64,000 bases of DNA from Inia geoffrensis (lineage: Eukaryota > Chordata > Mammalia > Artiodactyla > Iniidae): the NCBI GenBank assembly GCA_036417435.1, contig JAZAQT010000721.1, forward strand, positions 124,001 to 188,000, read 5' to 3'. The notes beneath the pieces are model-generated. The model ran no database searches. It was not told where the DNA came from and worked only from the letters and a program-made list of their open reading frames with translations. The position numbers and the translations under genes were made by a program. Shown piece after piece: positions 24,159 to 37,447 of this stretch (the first letter of the stretch is position 1; every line of letters begins with the position of its first letter).

Positions 24159-25501
24159 GTACCCTATCCTGTACCCTAATCCCTCCCCATTCCCTAACAC
24201 TAACCCTAAGCGAAACCCTGAACGTGACCCTTTTCCGAGGCCTTACCCTCATCGGTGCCGTTGTCTTAACCAGTACACAACACTAACTCGTGCCCTCACA
24301 CTTAGGCTAACACTTAAGCATTGTCGTACCCTAACCTGTACCCTAATCCCTCTCCATTCCCTAACCCTAACCCTAACCCGAATCCTAACCCTGACCCTCA
24401 CCCGAAGCCTTACCCTCACCCGTGCCCTAATCTTAACCAGAACACCAAGACTAACTCGTGCCCTCACACGTACGCTAACACTAAACCGCAGCGGTACCCT
24501 AACCTGTACCCTAATCCCTCTCCATTCCCTAACCCTAACCCTAACCTGAAACCTAACCATGACACTCACCCGAAACTTTACCCTCACCCGTGTCCTAATT
24601 TTAACCAGTACATCAACACTAACCCATGCCCTCTAACGTACGCCAACCCTAAGCCATTGCCGTACCCTAACCTGTACCCTAATCAATCCCCATTCCCTAA
24701 CCCTAACCCTAACCCTAAAACTTAACGTGACCCTTTTCCGAGGCCTTACCCTCACCCGTGCCCTAATCGTAAACAGTACACTAACACTAACTAGTGACCT
24801 CACACGTACGCTAAACCTTAAGCGTTGTGGTACCCTAAACTGTGCCCTAATATCTCCCCATTCCCTAACCCTAACCCTAACCCGAATTCTATCCCTGACC
24901 CTCACCCGAAACCTTACCCTCACCCGTGCCCTAATCTTAACCAGGACACCAACACTAACTTGTGCCCTCACACGTACGCTAACCCTTAATCGTTGTCGTA
25001 CCCTAAACTGTACCCTAATCCCTCCCCATTCCCTAACCCTAACCCTAACCAGAATCCGAACCCTGACCCTCACCTGAAGCCTTACCCTCACCCGTGCCCT
25101 AATCTTAACCAGGACACTACCACTAACCCTTGCCCTCACTCGAACGCTAACCCTTAAGCAGTGTCGTACCCTAAGCTGTACCCTAATCCCTCTGCATTCC
25201 TTAACCCTAACCCTAACCCGAATCCTAACCCTGACCCTCACCCGAAGACTTACCCTCACCCGTGCCCTAATCTTAACCAGGACACCAACACTAACTCGTG
25301 CCCTCACACGTACGCTAAACCTTAAGCGTTGTCGTACCCTAAATTGTACCCTAATCCCTCCCCATTCCTTAACCCTAACCCTAACCCCATCCCTAAACCT
25401 GACCCACTTCCGATGCCCTACCCTAACCAATGCCCTGATCTTAACCAGGACACAAACACTAACTCATGCTCTCAAACGTACGCTAACCCTTAAGCATTGT
25501 C
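24159..25501 (+). repeat. Unit 24: 8-mer HOR, 1343 bp (M1 -1)
   Basis: Copy of unit 14. This is the last unit with the 1-bp M1 deletion (near 24278); from here to the end of the window the hexamer phase never changes again. Confidence 0.93.
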
Positions 25502-26845
25502 GTACCCTAACCTGTACCCTAATCCCTCTACATTCCCTAACCCTAACCCTAAGCGAAACCCTGAACGTGACCCTTTTCCGAGGCCTTACCCTCATCGGTG
25601 CCGTTGTCTTAACCAGTACAGCAACACTAACTCGTGCCCTCACACTTACGCTAACCCTTAAGCATTGTCGTACCCTAACCTGTACCCTAATCCCTCTACA
25701 TTCCCTAACCCTAACCCTAACCCGAATCCTAACCCTGACCCTCACCCGAAGCCTTACCCGCACCCGTGCCCTAATCTTAACCAGAACACCAAGACTAACT
25801 CGTGCCCTCACACGTACGCTAACACTAAACCGCAGCGGTACCCTAACCTGTACCCTAATCCCTCTCCATTCCCTAACCCTAACCCTAACCTGAAACCTAA
25901 CCATGACACTCACCCGAAACTTTACCCTCACCCGTGTCCTAATTTTAACCAGTACATCAACACTAACCCATGCCCTCTAACGTACGCCAACCCTAAGCCA
26001 TTGCCGTACCCTAACATGTACCCTAATCAATCCCCATTCCCTAACCCTAACCCTAACCCTAACCCTTAACGTGACCCTCTTCCGAGGCCTTATCCTCACC
26101 CGTGCCCTAATCGTAAGCAGTACACTAACACTAACTAGTGACCTCACACGCACGCTAAACTTTAAGCGTTGTGGTACCCTAAACTGTGCCCTAATATCTC
26201 CCCATTCCGTAACCCTAACACTAACCCGAATTCTATCCCTGACCCTCACAAGAAACCTTACCCTCACCCGTGCCCTAATCTTAACCAGGACACCAACACT
26301 AACTTGTGCCCTCACACGTACGCTAACCCTTAATCGTTGTCGTACCCTAAACTGTACCCTAATCCCTCCCCATTCCCTAACCCTAACCCTAACCAGAATC
26401 CTAACCCTGACCCTCACCTGAAGCCTTACCCTCACCCGTGCCCTAATCTTAACCAGGACACTAACACTAACCCTTGCCCTCACACGAACGCTAACCCTTA
26501 AGCAGTGTCGTACCCTAAGCTGTACCCTAATCCCTCTGCATTCCTTAACCCTAACCCTAACCCGAATCCTAACCCTGACCCTCACCCGAAGACTTACCCT
26601 CACCCGTGCCCTAATCTTAACCAGGACACCAACACTAACTCGTGCCCTCACACGTACGCTAAACCTTAAGCGTTGTCGTACCCTAAATTGTACCCTAATC
26701 CCTCCCCATTCCTTAACCCTAACCCTAACCCCATCCCTAAACCTGACCCAATTCCGATGCCCTACCCTAACCAATGCCCTAATCTTAACCAGGACACAAA
26801 CACTAACTCATGCCCTCAAACGTACGCTAACCCTTAAGCATTGTC
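25502..26845 (+). repeat. Unit 25: 8-mer HOR, 1344 bp (M2/1 hybrid first)
   Basis: Copy of unit 15, including the M2/1 hybrid, CACAAGAAACC in M5 and CCCAATTCC in M8. Confidence 0.93.
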
Positions 26846-27853
26846 GTACCCTATCCTGTACCCTAATCCCTCCCCATTCCCTAACCCTAACCCTAAGCGA
26901 AACCCTGAACGTGACCCTTTTCCGAGGCCTTACCCTCATCGGTGCCGTTGTCTTAACCAGTACAGCAACACTAACTCGTGCCCTCACACTTACGCTAACC
27001 CTTAAGCATTGTCGTACCCTAACCTGTACCCTAATCCCTCTCCATTCCCTAACCCTAACCCTAACCCGAATCCTAACCCTGACCCTCACCCGAAGCCTTA
27101 CCCTCACCCGTGCCCTAATCTTAACCAGGACACCAAGACTAACTCGTGCCCTCACACGTACGTTAACACTAAACCGCAGCGGTACCCTAACCTGTACCCT
27201 AATCCCTCTCCATTCCATAACCCTAACCCTAAACTGAAACCTAACCATGACACTCACGCGAAACTTTACCCTCACCCGTGTCCTAATTTTAACCAGTACA
27301 TCAACACTAACCCATGCCCTCTAAAGTACGCCAACCCTAAATCATTGCCGCACCCTAACCTGTACCCTAATCACTCCCCATTCCCTAACCCTAACCCTAA
27401 CCCGAATCCTAACCCTGACCCTCACCTGAAGCCTTACCCTAACCCGTGCCCTAATCTTAACCAGGACACTAACACTAACCCTTGCCCTCACACGAACTCT
27501 AACCCTTAAGCACTGTCGTACCCTAAGCTGTACCCTAATCCCTCTGCATTCCTTAACCCTAACCCTAACCCGAATCCTAACCCTGACCCTCACCCGAAGC
27601 CTTACCCTCACCCGTGCCCTAATCTTAACCAGGACACCAACACTAACTCGTGCCCTCACACGTACGCTAAACCTTTAGCGTTGTCGTACCCTAAATTGTA
27701 CCCTAATCCCTCCCCATTCCTTAACCCTAACCCTAACCCCATCCCTAAACCTGACCCACTTCCGATGCCCTACCCTAACCAATGCCCTAATCTTAACCAG
27801 GACACAAACACTAACTCATGCCCTCAAACGTACGCTAACCCTTAAGCATTGTC
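26846..27853 (+). repeat. Unit 26: 6-mer HOR, 1008 bp (M4/6)
   Basis: Copy of unit 16, with the M4/6 hybrid at 27350-27517. M7 reads GTACGCTAAACC where unit 16 has GTACGTTAAACC. Confidence 0.93.
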
Positions 27854-29197
27854 GTACCCTATCCTGTACCCAAATCCCTCCCCATTCCCTAACCCTAATC
27901 TTAAGCGAAACCCTGAACGTGACCCTTTTCCGACGCCTTACCCTCATCGGTGCCGTTGTCTTAACCAGTACACCAACACTAACTCGTGCCCTCACACTTA
28001 CGCTAACCCTTAAGCATTGTCGTACCCTAACCTGTACCCTAATCCCTCTCCATTCCCTAACCCTAACCCTAACCCGAATCCTAACCCTGACCCTCACCCG
28101 AAGCCTTACCCTCACCCGTGCCCTAATCTTAACCAGGACACCAAGACTAACTCGTGCCCTCACACGTACGCTAACACTAAACCGCAGCGGTACCCTAACC
28201 TGTACCCTAATCCCTCTCCATTCCCTAAACCTAACCCTAACCTGAAACCTAACCATGACACTCACCCGAAACTTTACCCTCACCCGTGTCCTAATTTTAA
28301 CCAGTACATCAACACTAACCCATGCCCTCTAAAGTACGCCAACCCTAAATCATTGCCGCACCCTAACCTGTACCCTAATCAATCCCCATTCCCTAACCCT
28401 AACCCTAACCCTAACCCTTAACGTGACCCTCTTCCGAGGCCTTACCCTCACCCTTGCCCTAATCGTAAGCAGTACACTAACACTAACTAGTGACCTCACA
28501 CGTACGCTAAACCTTAAGCGTTGTGGTACCCTAAACTGTGCCCTAATATCTCCCCATTCCCTAACCCTAACCCTAACCCGAATTCTATCCCTGACCCTCA
28601 CCCGAAACCTTACCCTCACCCGTGCCCTAATCTTAACCAGGACACCAACACTAACTTGTGCCCTCACACGTACGCTAACCCTTAATCGTTGTCGTACCCT
28701 AAACTGTACCCTAATCCCTCCCCATTCCCTAACCCTAACCCTAACCTGAATCCTAACCCTGACCCTCACCTGAAGTCTTACCCTCACCCGTGCCCTAATC
28801 ATAACCAGGACACTAACACTAACCCTTGCCCTCACACGAACGCTAACCCTTAAGCACTGTCGTACCCTAAGCTGTACCCTAATCCCTCTGCATTCCTTAA
28901 CCCTAACCCTAACCCGAATCCTAACCCTGACACTCACCCGAAGCCTTACCCTCACCCGTGCCCTAATCTTAACCAGGACACCAACACTAACTCGTGCCCT
29001 CACACGTACGCTAAACCTTAAGCGTTGTCGTACCCTAAATTGTACCCTAATCCCTCCCCATTCCTTAACCCTAACCCTAACCCCATCCCTAAACCTGACC
29101 CACTTCCGATGCCCTACCCTAACCAATGCCCTAATCTTAACCAGGACACAAACACTAACTCATGCCCTCAAACGTACGCTAACCCTTAAGCATTGTC
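27854..29197 (+). repeat. Unit 27: canonical 8-mer HOR, 1344 bp
   Basis: Copy of unit 17. One difference is in M4, where unit 17 has AAGGGTTGTGG and this copy has AAGCGTTGTGG. Confidence 0.93.
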
Positions 29198-30553
29198 CTA
29201 CCCTATCCTGTACCCTAATCCCTCCCCATTCCCTAACCCTAACCCTAAGCGAAACCCTGAACGTGACCCTTTTCCGAGGCCTTACCCTCATCGGTGCCGT
29301 TGTCTTAACCAGTACAGCAACACTAACTCCTGCCCTCACACTTACGCTAACCCTTAAGCATTGTCGTACCCTAACCTGTACCCTAATCCCTCTACATTCC
29401 CTAACCCTAACCCTAACCCGAATCCTAACCCTGACCCTCACCCGAAGCCTTACCCTCACCCGTGCCCTAATCTTAACCAGAACACCAAGACTAACTCGTG
29501 CCCTCACACGTACGCTAACACTAAACCGCAGCGGTACCCTAACCTGTACCCTAATCCCTCTCCATTCCCTAACCCTAACCCTAACCTGAAACCTAACCAT
29601 GACACTCACCCGAAACTTTACCCTCACCCGTGTCCTAATTTTAACCAGTACATCAACACTAACCCATACCCTCTAACGTACGCCAACCCTAAGCCATTGC
29701 CGTACCCTAACATGTACCCTAATCAATCCCCATTCCCTAACCCTAACCCTAACCCTAACAATAACCCTAACCCTTAACGTGACCCTCTTCCGAGGCCTTA
29801 CCCTCACCCGTGCCCTAATCGTAAGCAGTACACTAACACTAACTAGTGACCTCACACGCACGCTAAACCTTAAGCGTTGTGGTACCCTAAACTGTGCCCT
29901 AATATCTCCCCATTCCGTAACCCTAACACTAACCCGAATTCTATCCCTGACCCTCACCCGAAACCTTACCCTCACCCGTGCCCTAATCTTAACCAGGACA
30001 CCAACACTAACTTGTGCCCTCACACGTACGCTAACCCTTAATCGTTGTCGTACCCTAAACTGTACCCTAATCCCTCCCCATTCCCTAACCCTAACCCTAA
30101 CCAGAATCCTAACCCTGACCCTCACCTGAAGCCTTACCCTCACCCGTGCCCTAATCTTAACCAGGACACTAACACTAACCCTTGCCCTCACACGAACGCT
30201 AACCCTTAAGCAGTGTCGTACCCTAAGCTGTACCCTAATCCCTCTGCATTCCTTAACCCTAACCCTAACCCGAATCCTAACCCTGACCCTCACCCGAAGA
30301 CTTACCCTCACCCGTGCCCTAATCTTAACCAGGACACCAACAGTAACTCGTGCCCTCACACGTACGCTAAACCTTAAGCGTTGTCGTACCCTAAATTGTA
30401 CCCTAATCCCTCCCCATTCCTTAACCCTAACCCTAACCCCATCCCTAAACCTGACCCAATTCCGATGCCCTACCCTAACCAATGCCCTAATCTTAACCAG
30501 GACACAAACACTAACTCATGCCCTCAAACGTACGCTAACCCTTAAGCATTGTC
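29198..30553 (+). repeat. Unit 28: 8-mer HOR, 1356 bp (M4 +12)
   Basis: M1-M3 match unit 18. The M4 core is two hexamers longer and contains CTAACAATAACCC near 29755. M4-M8 match unit 25 (offset 3,708 after the insertion), including CCCAATTCC in M8. Confidence 0.92.
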
Positions 30554-31132
30554 GTACCCTATCCTGTACCCTAATCCCTCCCCATTCCCTAACCCTAACC
30601 CTAAGCGAAACCCTGAACGTGACCCTTTTCCGAGGCCTTACCCTCATCGGTGCCGTTGTCTTAACCAGTACAGCAACACTAACTCGTGCCCTCACACTTA
30701 CGCTAACCCTTAAGCATTGTCGTACCCTAACCTGTACCCTAATCCCTCTCCATTCCCTAACCCTAACCCTAACCCGAATCCTAACCCTGACGCTCACCCG
30801 AAGCCTTACCCTCACCCGTGCCCTAATCTTAACCAGGACACCAAGACTAACTCGTGCCCTCACACGTACGTTAACACTAAACAGCAGCGGTACCCTAACC
30901 TGTACCCTAATCCCTCTCCATTCCATAACCCTAACCCTAAACTGAAACCTAACCATGACACTCACGCGAAACTTTACCCTCACCCGTGTCCTAATTTTAA
31001 CCAGTACATCAACACTAACCCATGCCCTCTAAAGTACGCCAACCCTAAATCATTGCCGCACCCTAACCTGTACCCTAATCACTCCCCATTCCCTAACCCT
31101 AACCCTAACCCGAATCCTAACCCTGACCCTCA
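29718..31132 (+). repeat. Segmental duplicate of 26010-27424 (offset 3,708)
   Basis: M4-M8 of unit 28 and M1-M3 plus the hybrid start of unit 29 repeat unit 25 M4 to unit 26 M4/6. Shared markers are CGCACGC, CCGTAACCCTAACACTAAC, CCCAATTCC, CCATAACCC and AATCACTCC. The copies part at CACCTGAAG (27425) against CACCCGAAG (31133). Confidence 0.85.
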
Positions 31133-32233
31133 CCCGAAGCCTTACCCTCACCCGTGCCCTAATCTTAACCAGGACACCAACACTAACTTGTGCCCTCACA
31201 CGTACGCTAACCCTTAAGCATTGTCGTACCCTAACTTGTACCCTAATCCCTCTCCATTCCCTAACCCTAACCCTAAACTGAAACCTAACCATGACACTCA
31301 CGCGAAACTTTACCCTCACCCGTGTCCTAATTTTAACCAGTACATCAACACTAACCCATGCCATCTAACGTACGCCAACCCTAAGCCATTGCCGTACCCT
31401 AACCTGTACCCTAATCAATCCCCATTCCCTAACCCTAACCCTAACCCTAACCCTTAACGTGACCCTCTTCCGAGGCCTTACCCTCACCCGTGCCCTAATC
31501 GTAAGCAGTACACTAACACTAACTAGTGACCTCACACGTACGCTAAACCTTAAGCGTTGTGGTACCCTAAACTGTGCCCTAATATCTCCCCATTCCCTAA
31601 CCCTAACCCTAACCCGAATTCTATCCCTGACCCTCACCCGAAACCTTACCCTCACCCGTGCCCTAATCTTAACCAGGACACCAACACTAACTTGTGCCCT
31701 CACACGTACGCTAACCCTTAATCGTTGTCGTACCCTAAACTGTACCCTAATCCCTCCCCATTCCCTAACCCTAACCCTAACCAGAATCCTAACCCTGACC
31801 CTCACCTGAAGCCTTACCCTCACCCGTGCCCTAATCTTAACCAGGACACTAACACTAACCCTTGCCCTCAGACGAACGCTAAACCTTAAGCAGTGTCGTA
31901 CCCTAAGCTGTACCCTAATCCCTCTGCATTCCTTAACCCTAACCCTAACCCGAATCCTAACCCTGACCCTCACCCGAAGACTTACCCTCACCCGTGCCCT
32001 AATCTTAACCAGGACACCAACACTAACTCGTGCCCTCACACGTACGCTAAACCTTAAACGTTGTCGTACCCTGAATTGTACCCTAATCCCTCCCCATTCC
32101 TTAACCCTAACCCTAACCCCATCCCTAAACCTGACCCACTTCCGATGCCCTACCCTAACCAATGCCCTAATCTTAACCAGGACACAAACACTAACTCATG
32201 CCCTCAAACGTACGCTAACCCTTAAGCATTGTC
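30554..32233 (+). repeat. Unit 29: 10-mer HOR, 1680 bp
   Basis: Order: M1, M2, M3, M4/5 hybrid (31058-31225), M3, M4, M5, M6, M7, M8. The hybrid starts as M4 (GCACCC, AATCACTCC), continues M5-like (CTTGTGCCC) and ends AAGCATTGTC. M1 to the hybrid match unit 26 at offset 3,708. M7 and M8 have the private forms CTTAAACG and CCCTGAATTG near 32060-32075. Confidence 0.91.
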
Positions 32234-33577
32234 GTACCCTATCCTATACCCTAATCCCTCCCCATTCCCTAACCCTAACCCTAAGCGAAACCCTGAACGT
32301 GACCCTTTTCCGAGGCCTTACCCTCATCGGTGCCGTTGTCTTAACCAGTACAGCAACACTAACTCGTGCCCTCACACTTACGCTAACCCTTAAGCATTGT
32401 CGTACCCTAACCTGTACCCTAATCCCTCTCCATTCCCTAACCCTAACCCTAACCCGAATCCTAACCCTGACCCTCACCCGAAGCCTTACCCTCACCCGTG
32501 CCCTAATCTTAACCAGGACACCAAGACTAACTCGTGCCCTCACACGTACGTTAACACTAAACCGCAGCGGTACCCTAACCTGTACCCTAATCCCTCTTCA
32601 TTCCCTAACCCTAACCCTAAACTGAAACCTAACCATGACACTCACGCGAAACTTTACCCTCACCCGTGTCCTAATTTTAACCAGTATATCAACACTAACC
32701 CATGCCCTCTAACGTACGCCAACCCTAAGCCATTGCCGTACCCTAACCTGTACCCTAATCAATCCCCATTCCCTAACCCTAACCCTAACACTAACCCTTA
32801 ACGTGACCCTCTTCCGAGGCCTTACCCTCACCCGTGCCCTAATCGTAAGCAGTACACTAACACTAACTAGTGACCTCGCACGTACGATAAACCTTAAGTG
32901 TTGTGGTACTCTAAACTGTGCCCTAATATCTCCCCATTCCCTAACCCTAACCCTAACCCGAATTCTATCCCTGACCCTCACCCGAAACCTTACCCTCACC
33001 CGTGCCCTAATCTTAACCAGGACACCAACACTAACTTGTGCCCTCACACGTACGCTAACCCTTAATCGTTGTCGTACCCTAAACTGTACCCTAATCCCTC
33101 CCCATTCCCTAACCCTAACCCTAACCCGAATCCTAACCCTGACCCTCACCTGAAGCCTTACCCTCACACGTGCCCCAATCTTAACCAGGACACTAACACT
33201 AACCCTTGACCTCACACGAACGCTAACCCTTAAGCACAGTCGTACCCTAAGCTGTACCCTAATCCCTCTGTATTCCTTAACACTAACCCTAACCCGAATC
33301 CTAACCCTGACCCTCACCCGAAGCCTTACCCTCACCCGTGCCCTAATCTTAACCAGGACACCAACACTAACTCGTGCCCTCACACGTACGCTAAACCTTA
33401 AGCGTTGTCGTACCCTAAATTGTACCCTAATCCCTCCCCAATCCTTAACCCTAACCCTAACCCCATCCCTAAACCTGACCCACTTCCGATGCCCTACCCT
33501 AACCAATGCCCTAATCTTAACCAGGACACAAACATTAACTCATGCCCTCAAACGTACGCTAACCCTTAAGCATTGTC
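32234..33577 (+). repeat. Unit 30: canonical 8-mer HOR, 1344 bp
   Basis: M1-M8 with a distinctive set of variants: CTCTTCATTCC, AGTATATCAAC, CCTCGCACG, GGTACTC, CTTGACCTC, AAGCACAGTC, CTGTATTCC and CCCCAATCC. Unit 38 (offset 9,918) shares the set; the latter part recurs in unit 50. Confidence 0.93.
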
Positions 33578-34921
33578 GTACCCTATCCTGTACCCTAATA
33601 TCTCCCCATTCCCTAACCCTAACCCTAAGCGAAACCCTGAACGTGACCCTTTTCCGAGGCCTTACCCTCATCGGTGCCGTTGTCTTAACCAGTACACCAA
33701 CACTAACTCGTGCCCTCACACTTACGCTAACCCTTAAGCATTGTCGTACCCTAACCTGTACCCTAATCCCTCTCTATTCCCTAACTTTAACCCTAACCCG
33801 AATCCTAACCCTGACCCTCACCCGAAGCCTTACCCTCACCCGTGCCCTAATCTTAACAAGGACACCAAGACTAACTCGTGCCCTCACACGTACGCTAACA
33901 CTAAACCGCAGCGGTACCCTAACCTGTACCCTAATCCCTCTCCATTCCCTAACCCTAACCCTAACCTGAAACCTAACCATGACACTCACCCGAAACTATA
34001 CCCTCACCCGTGTCCTAATTTTAACCAGTACATCAACACTAACCCATGCCCTCTAACGTACGCTAACCCTAAGCCATTCCCGTACCCTAACCTGTACCCT
34101 AATCAATCCCCATTCCCTAAGCCTAACCCTAACCGTAACCCTTAACGTGACCCTCTTCCGAGGCCTTACCCTCACCCGTGCCCTAATCGTAAGCAGTACA
34201 CTAACACTAACTAGTGACCTCACACGTACGCTAAACCTTAAGCGTTGTGGTACCCTAAACTGTGCCCTAATATCTCCCCATTCCCTAACCCTAACCCTAA
34301 CCCGAATTCTATCCCTGACCCTCACCCGAAACCTTACCCTCACCCGTGCCCTAATCTTAACCAGGACACCAACACTAACTTGTTCCCTCACACGTACGCT
34401 AACCCTTAATCGTTGTCGTACCCTAAACTGTACCATAATCCCTCCCCATTCCCTAACCCTAACCCTAACCCGAATCCTAACCCTGACCCTCACCTGAAGC
34501 CTTACCCTCACCCGTGCCCTAATCTTAACCAGGACACTAACACTAACCCTTGCCCTCACACGAACGCTAACCCTTAAGCACTGTCGTACCCTAAGCTGTA
34601 CCCTAATCCCTCTGCATTCATTAACCCTAACCCTAACCCGAATCCTAACCCTGACCCTCACCCGAATCCTTACCCTCACCCGTGCCCTTATCTTAACCAG
34701 GACACCAACACTAACTCGTGCCCTCACACGTACGCTAAACCTTAAGCGTTGTCGTACCCTAAATTGTACCCTAATCCCTCCCCATTCCTTAACCCTAACC
34801 CTAACCTCATCCCTAAACCTGACCCACTTCCGATGCCCTACCCTAACCAATGCCCTAATCTTAACCAGGACACAAACACTAACTCATGCCCTCAAACGTA
34901 CGCTAACCCTTAAGCATTGTC
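33578..34921 (+). repeat. Unit 31: 8-mer HOR, 1344 bp, followed by M1-less unit
   Basis: M1-M8. M2 carries CTCTATTCCCTAACTTTAAC, AACAAGGACACC follows, and M3 has AAACTATACCC. Same M2 variants at 45008, 50228 and 59132. M8 is followed directly by M2. Confidence 0.92.
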
Positions 34922-36260
34922 GTACCCTAACCTGTACCCTAATCCCTCTCCATTCCCTAACCCTAACCCTAACCCGAATCCTAACCCTGACCCTCACCAG
35001 AAGCCTTACCCTCACCCGTGCCCTAATCTTAACCAGGACACCAAGACTAACTCGTGCCCTCAAAAGTACGCTAACACTAAACCGCAGTGTTACCCTAACC
35101 TGTACCCTAATCCCTCTCCATTCCCTAACCCTAACCCTAACCTGAAACCTAACCATGACACTCACCCGAAACTTTACCCTCACCCGTGTCCTAATTTTAA
35201 CCAGTACATCAACACTAACCCATGCCCTCTAACGTACGCCAACCCTAAGCCATTGCCGTACCCTAACCTGTACCCTAATCAATCCCCATTCCCTAACCCT
35301 AACCCTAACTCTAACCCTTAACGTGACCCTCTTCCGAGGCCTTACACTCACCCGTGCCCTAATCGTAAGCAGTACACTAACACTAACTAGTGACCTCACA
35401 TGTACGCTAAAACTTAAGCGTTGTGGTACCCTAAACTGTGCCCTAATATCTCCCCATTCCCTAACCCTAACCCTAACCCGAATTCTATCCCTGACCCTCA
35501 CCCGAAACCTTACCCTCACCCGTGCCCTAATCTTAACCAGGACACCAACACTAACTTGTGCCCTCACACGTACGCTAACCCTTAATCGTTGTCGTACCCT
35601 AAACTGTACCCTAATCCTTCCCAATTCCCTAACCCTAACCCTAACCCGAATCCTAACCCTGACCCTCACCTGAAGCCTTACCCTCACCCGTGCCCTAATC
35701 TTAACCAGGACACTAACACTAACACTTGCCCTCACACGAACGCTAACCCTTAAGCACTGTCGTACCCTAAGCTGTACCCTAATCCCTCTGCATTCCTTAA
35801 CCCTAACCCTAACCCGAATCCTATCCCTGACCCTCACCCGAAGCCTTACCCTCACCCGTGCCCTAATCTTAACCAGGACACCAACACTAACTCGTGCCCT
35901 CACACGTACGCTAAACCTTAAGCGTTGTCGTACCCTAAATTGTACCCTAATCCCTCCCCATTCCTTAACCCTAACCCTAACCCCATCCCTAAATCTGACC
36001 CACTTCCGATGCCCTACCCTAACCAATGCCCTAATCTTAACCAGTACACAAACACTAACTCATGCCCTCAAACGTACGCTAACCCTTAAGCATTGTCGTA
36101 CCCTATCCTGTACCCTAATCCCTCCCCATTCCCTAACCCTAACCTTAAGCGAAACCCTGAACGTGACCCTTTTCCGAGGCCTTACCCTCATCGGTGCCGT
36201 TGTCTTAACCAGTACACCAACACTAAATCGTGCCCTCACACTTACGCTAACCCTTAAGCA
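33746..36260 (+). repeat. 15-monomer block, copy 1 (8-mer plus M1-less 7-mer)
   Basis: The 2,520-bp arrangement M1-M8 then M2-M8 occurs four times. Its M2 begins at 33746, 45008, 50228 and 59132 (offsets 11,262, 5,220 and 8,904). All copies share CTCTATTCCCTAACTTTAAC and the direct M8-M2 join. Confidence 0.9.
34922..36097 (+). repeat. Unit 32: M1-less 7-mer HOR, 1176 bp (M2-M8)
   Basis: M8 of unit 31 joins M2 directly at 34922, an exact one-monomer deletion. M2 has CACCAGAAGCC, CAAAAGTACGC and ends CAGTGTTACCC at the M3 start. Recurs as units 41, 45 and 52. Confidence 0.93.
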
Positions 36261-37447
36261 TTGTCGTACCCTAACCTGTACCCTAATCCCTCTCCATTCC
36301 CTAACCCTAACCCTAACCCTAATCCTAGCCCTGACCCTCACCCGAAGCCTTACCCTCACCCGTGCCCTAATCTTAACCAGGACACCAAGACTAACTTGTG
36401 GCCTCACACGTACGCTAACACTAAACCGCAACGGTACCCTAACCTTTACCCTAATCCCTCTCCATTCCCTAACCCTAACCCTAACCCTAACCTGAAACCT
36501 AACCATGACACTCACCCGAAACTTTACCCTCACCCGTGTCCTAATTTTAACCAGTACATCAACACTAACGCATGCCCTCTAACGTTCGCCAACCCTAAGC
36601 CATTGCCGTACCCTAACATGTACCCTAATCAATCCCCATTCCCTAACCCAAACCCTAACCCTAACCCTTAACGTGACCCTCTTCCGAGGCCTTACCCTCA
36701 CCCGTGCCCTAATCGTAAGCAGTACACTAACACTAACTAGTGACCTCACACGTACCCTAAACCTTAAGCGTTGTGGTACCCTAAGCTGTGCCCTAATATC
36801 TCCCCATTCCCTAACCCTAACCCTAACCCGAATTCTATCCCTGACCCTCACCCGAAACCTTACCCTCACCCGTGCCCTAATCTTAACCAGGACACCAACA
36901 CTAACTTGTGCCCTCACACGTACGCTAACCCTAAATCGTTGTCGTACCCTAAACTGTACCCTAATCCCTCCCCATTCCCTAAACCTAACCCTAACCCGAA
37001 TCCTAACCCTGACCCTCACCTGAAGCCTTACCCTCACCCGTGCCCTAATCTTAACCAGGACACTAACACTAACCCTTGCCCTCACACGAACGCTAACCCT
37101 TAAGCACTGTCGTACCCTAAGCTGTACCCTAATCCCTCTGCATTCCTTAACCCTAACCCTAACCCGAATCCTAACCCTGACCCTCACCCGAAGCCTTACC
37201 CTCACCCGTGCCCTTATCTTAACCAGGACACCAACACTAACTCGTGCCCTCACACGTACGCTAAACCTTAAGCGTTGTCGTACCCTAAATTGTACCCTAA
37301 TCCCTCCCCATTCCTTAACCCTAACCCTAACCCCATCCCTAAACCTGACCCACTTCCGATGCCCTACCCTAACCAATGCCCTAATCTTAACCAGGACACA
37401 AACACTAACTCATGCCCTCAAACGTACGCTAACCCTTAAGCATTGTC
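36098..37447 (+). repeat. Unit 33: 8-mer HOR, 1350 bp (M3 +6)
   Basis: M1-M8. The M3 telomeric core has one extra hexamer (36467-36492). M2 has CTAATCCTAGCCC and CTTGTGGCCTC. M1 has ACCTTAAGCG and CTAAATCG. Confidence 0.92.

Larger units (their letters stand above)
22167..29754 (+). repeat. Segmental block U, copy 3 (~7.6 kb)
   Basis: Matches copy 1 at offset 10,864. Its first part shares derived changes with copy 2 (CTTACGCTCACCC, CACTAAAACTAACCC) that copy 1 lacks, so copies 2 and 3 split last or were converted. Confidence 0.9.
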
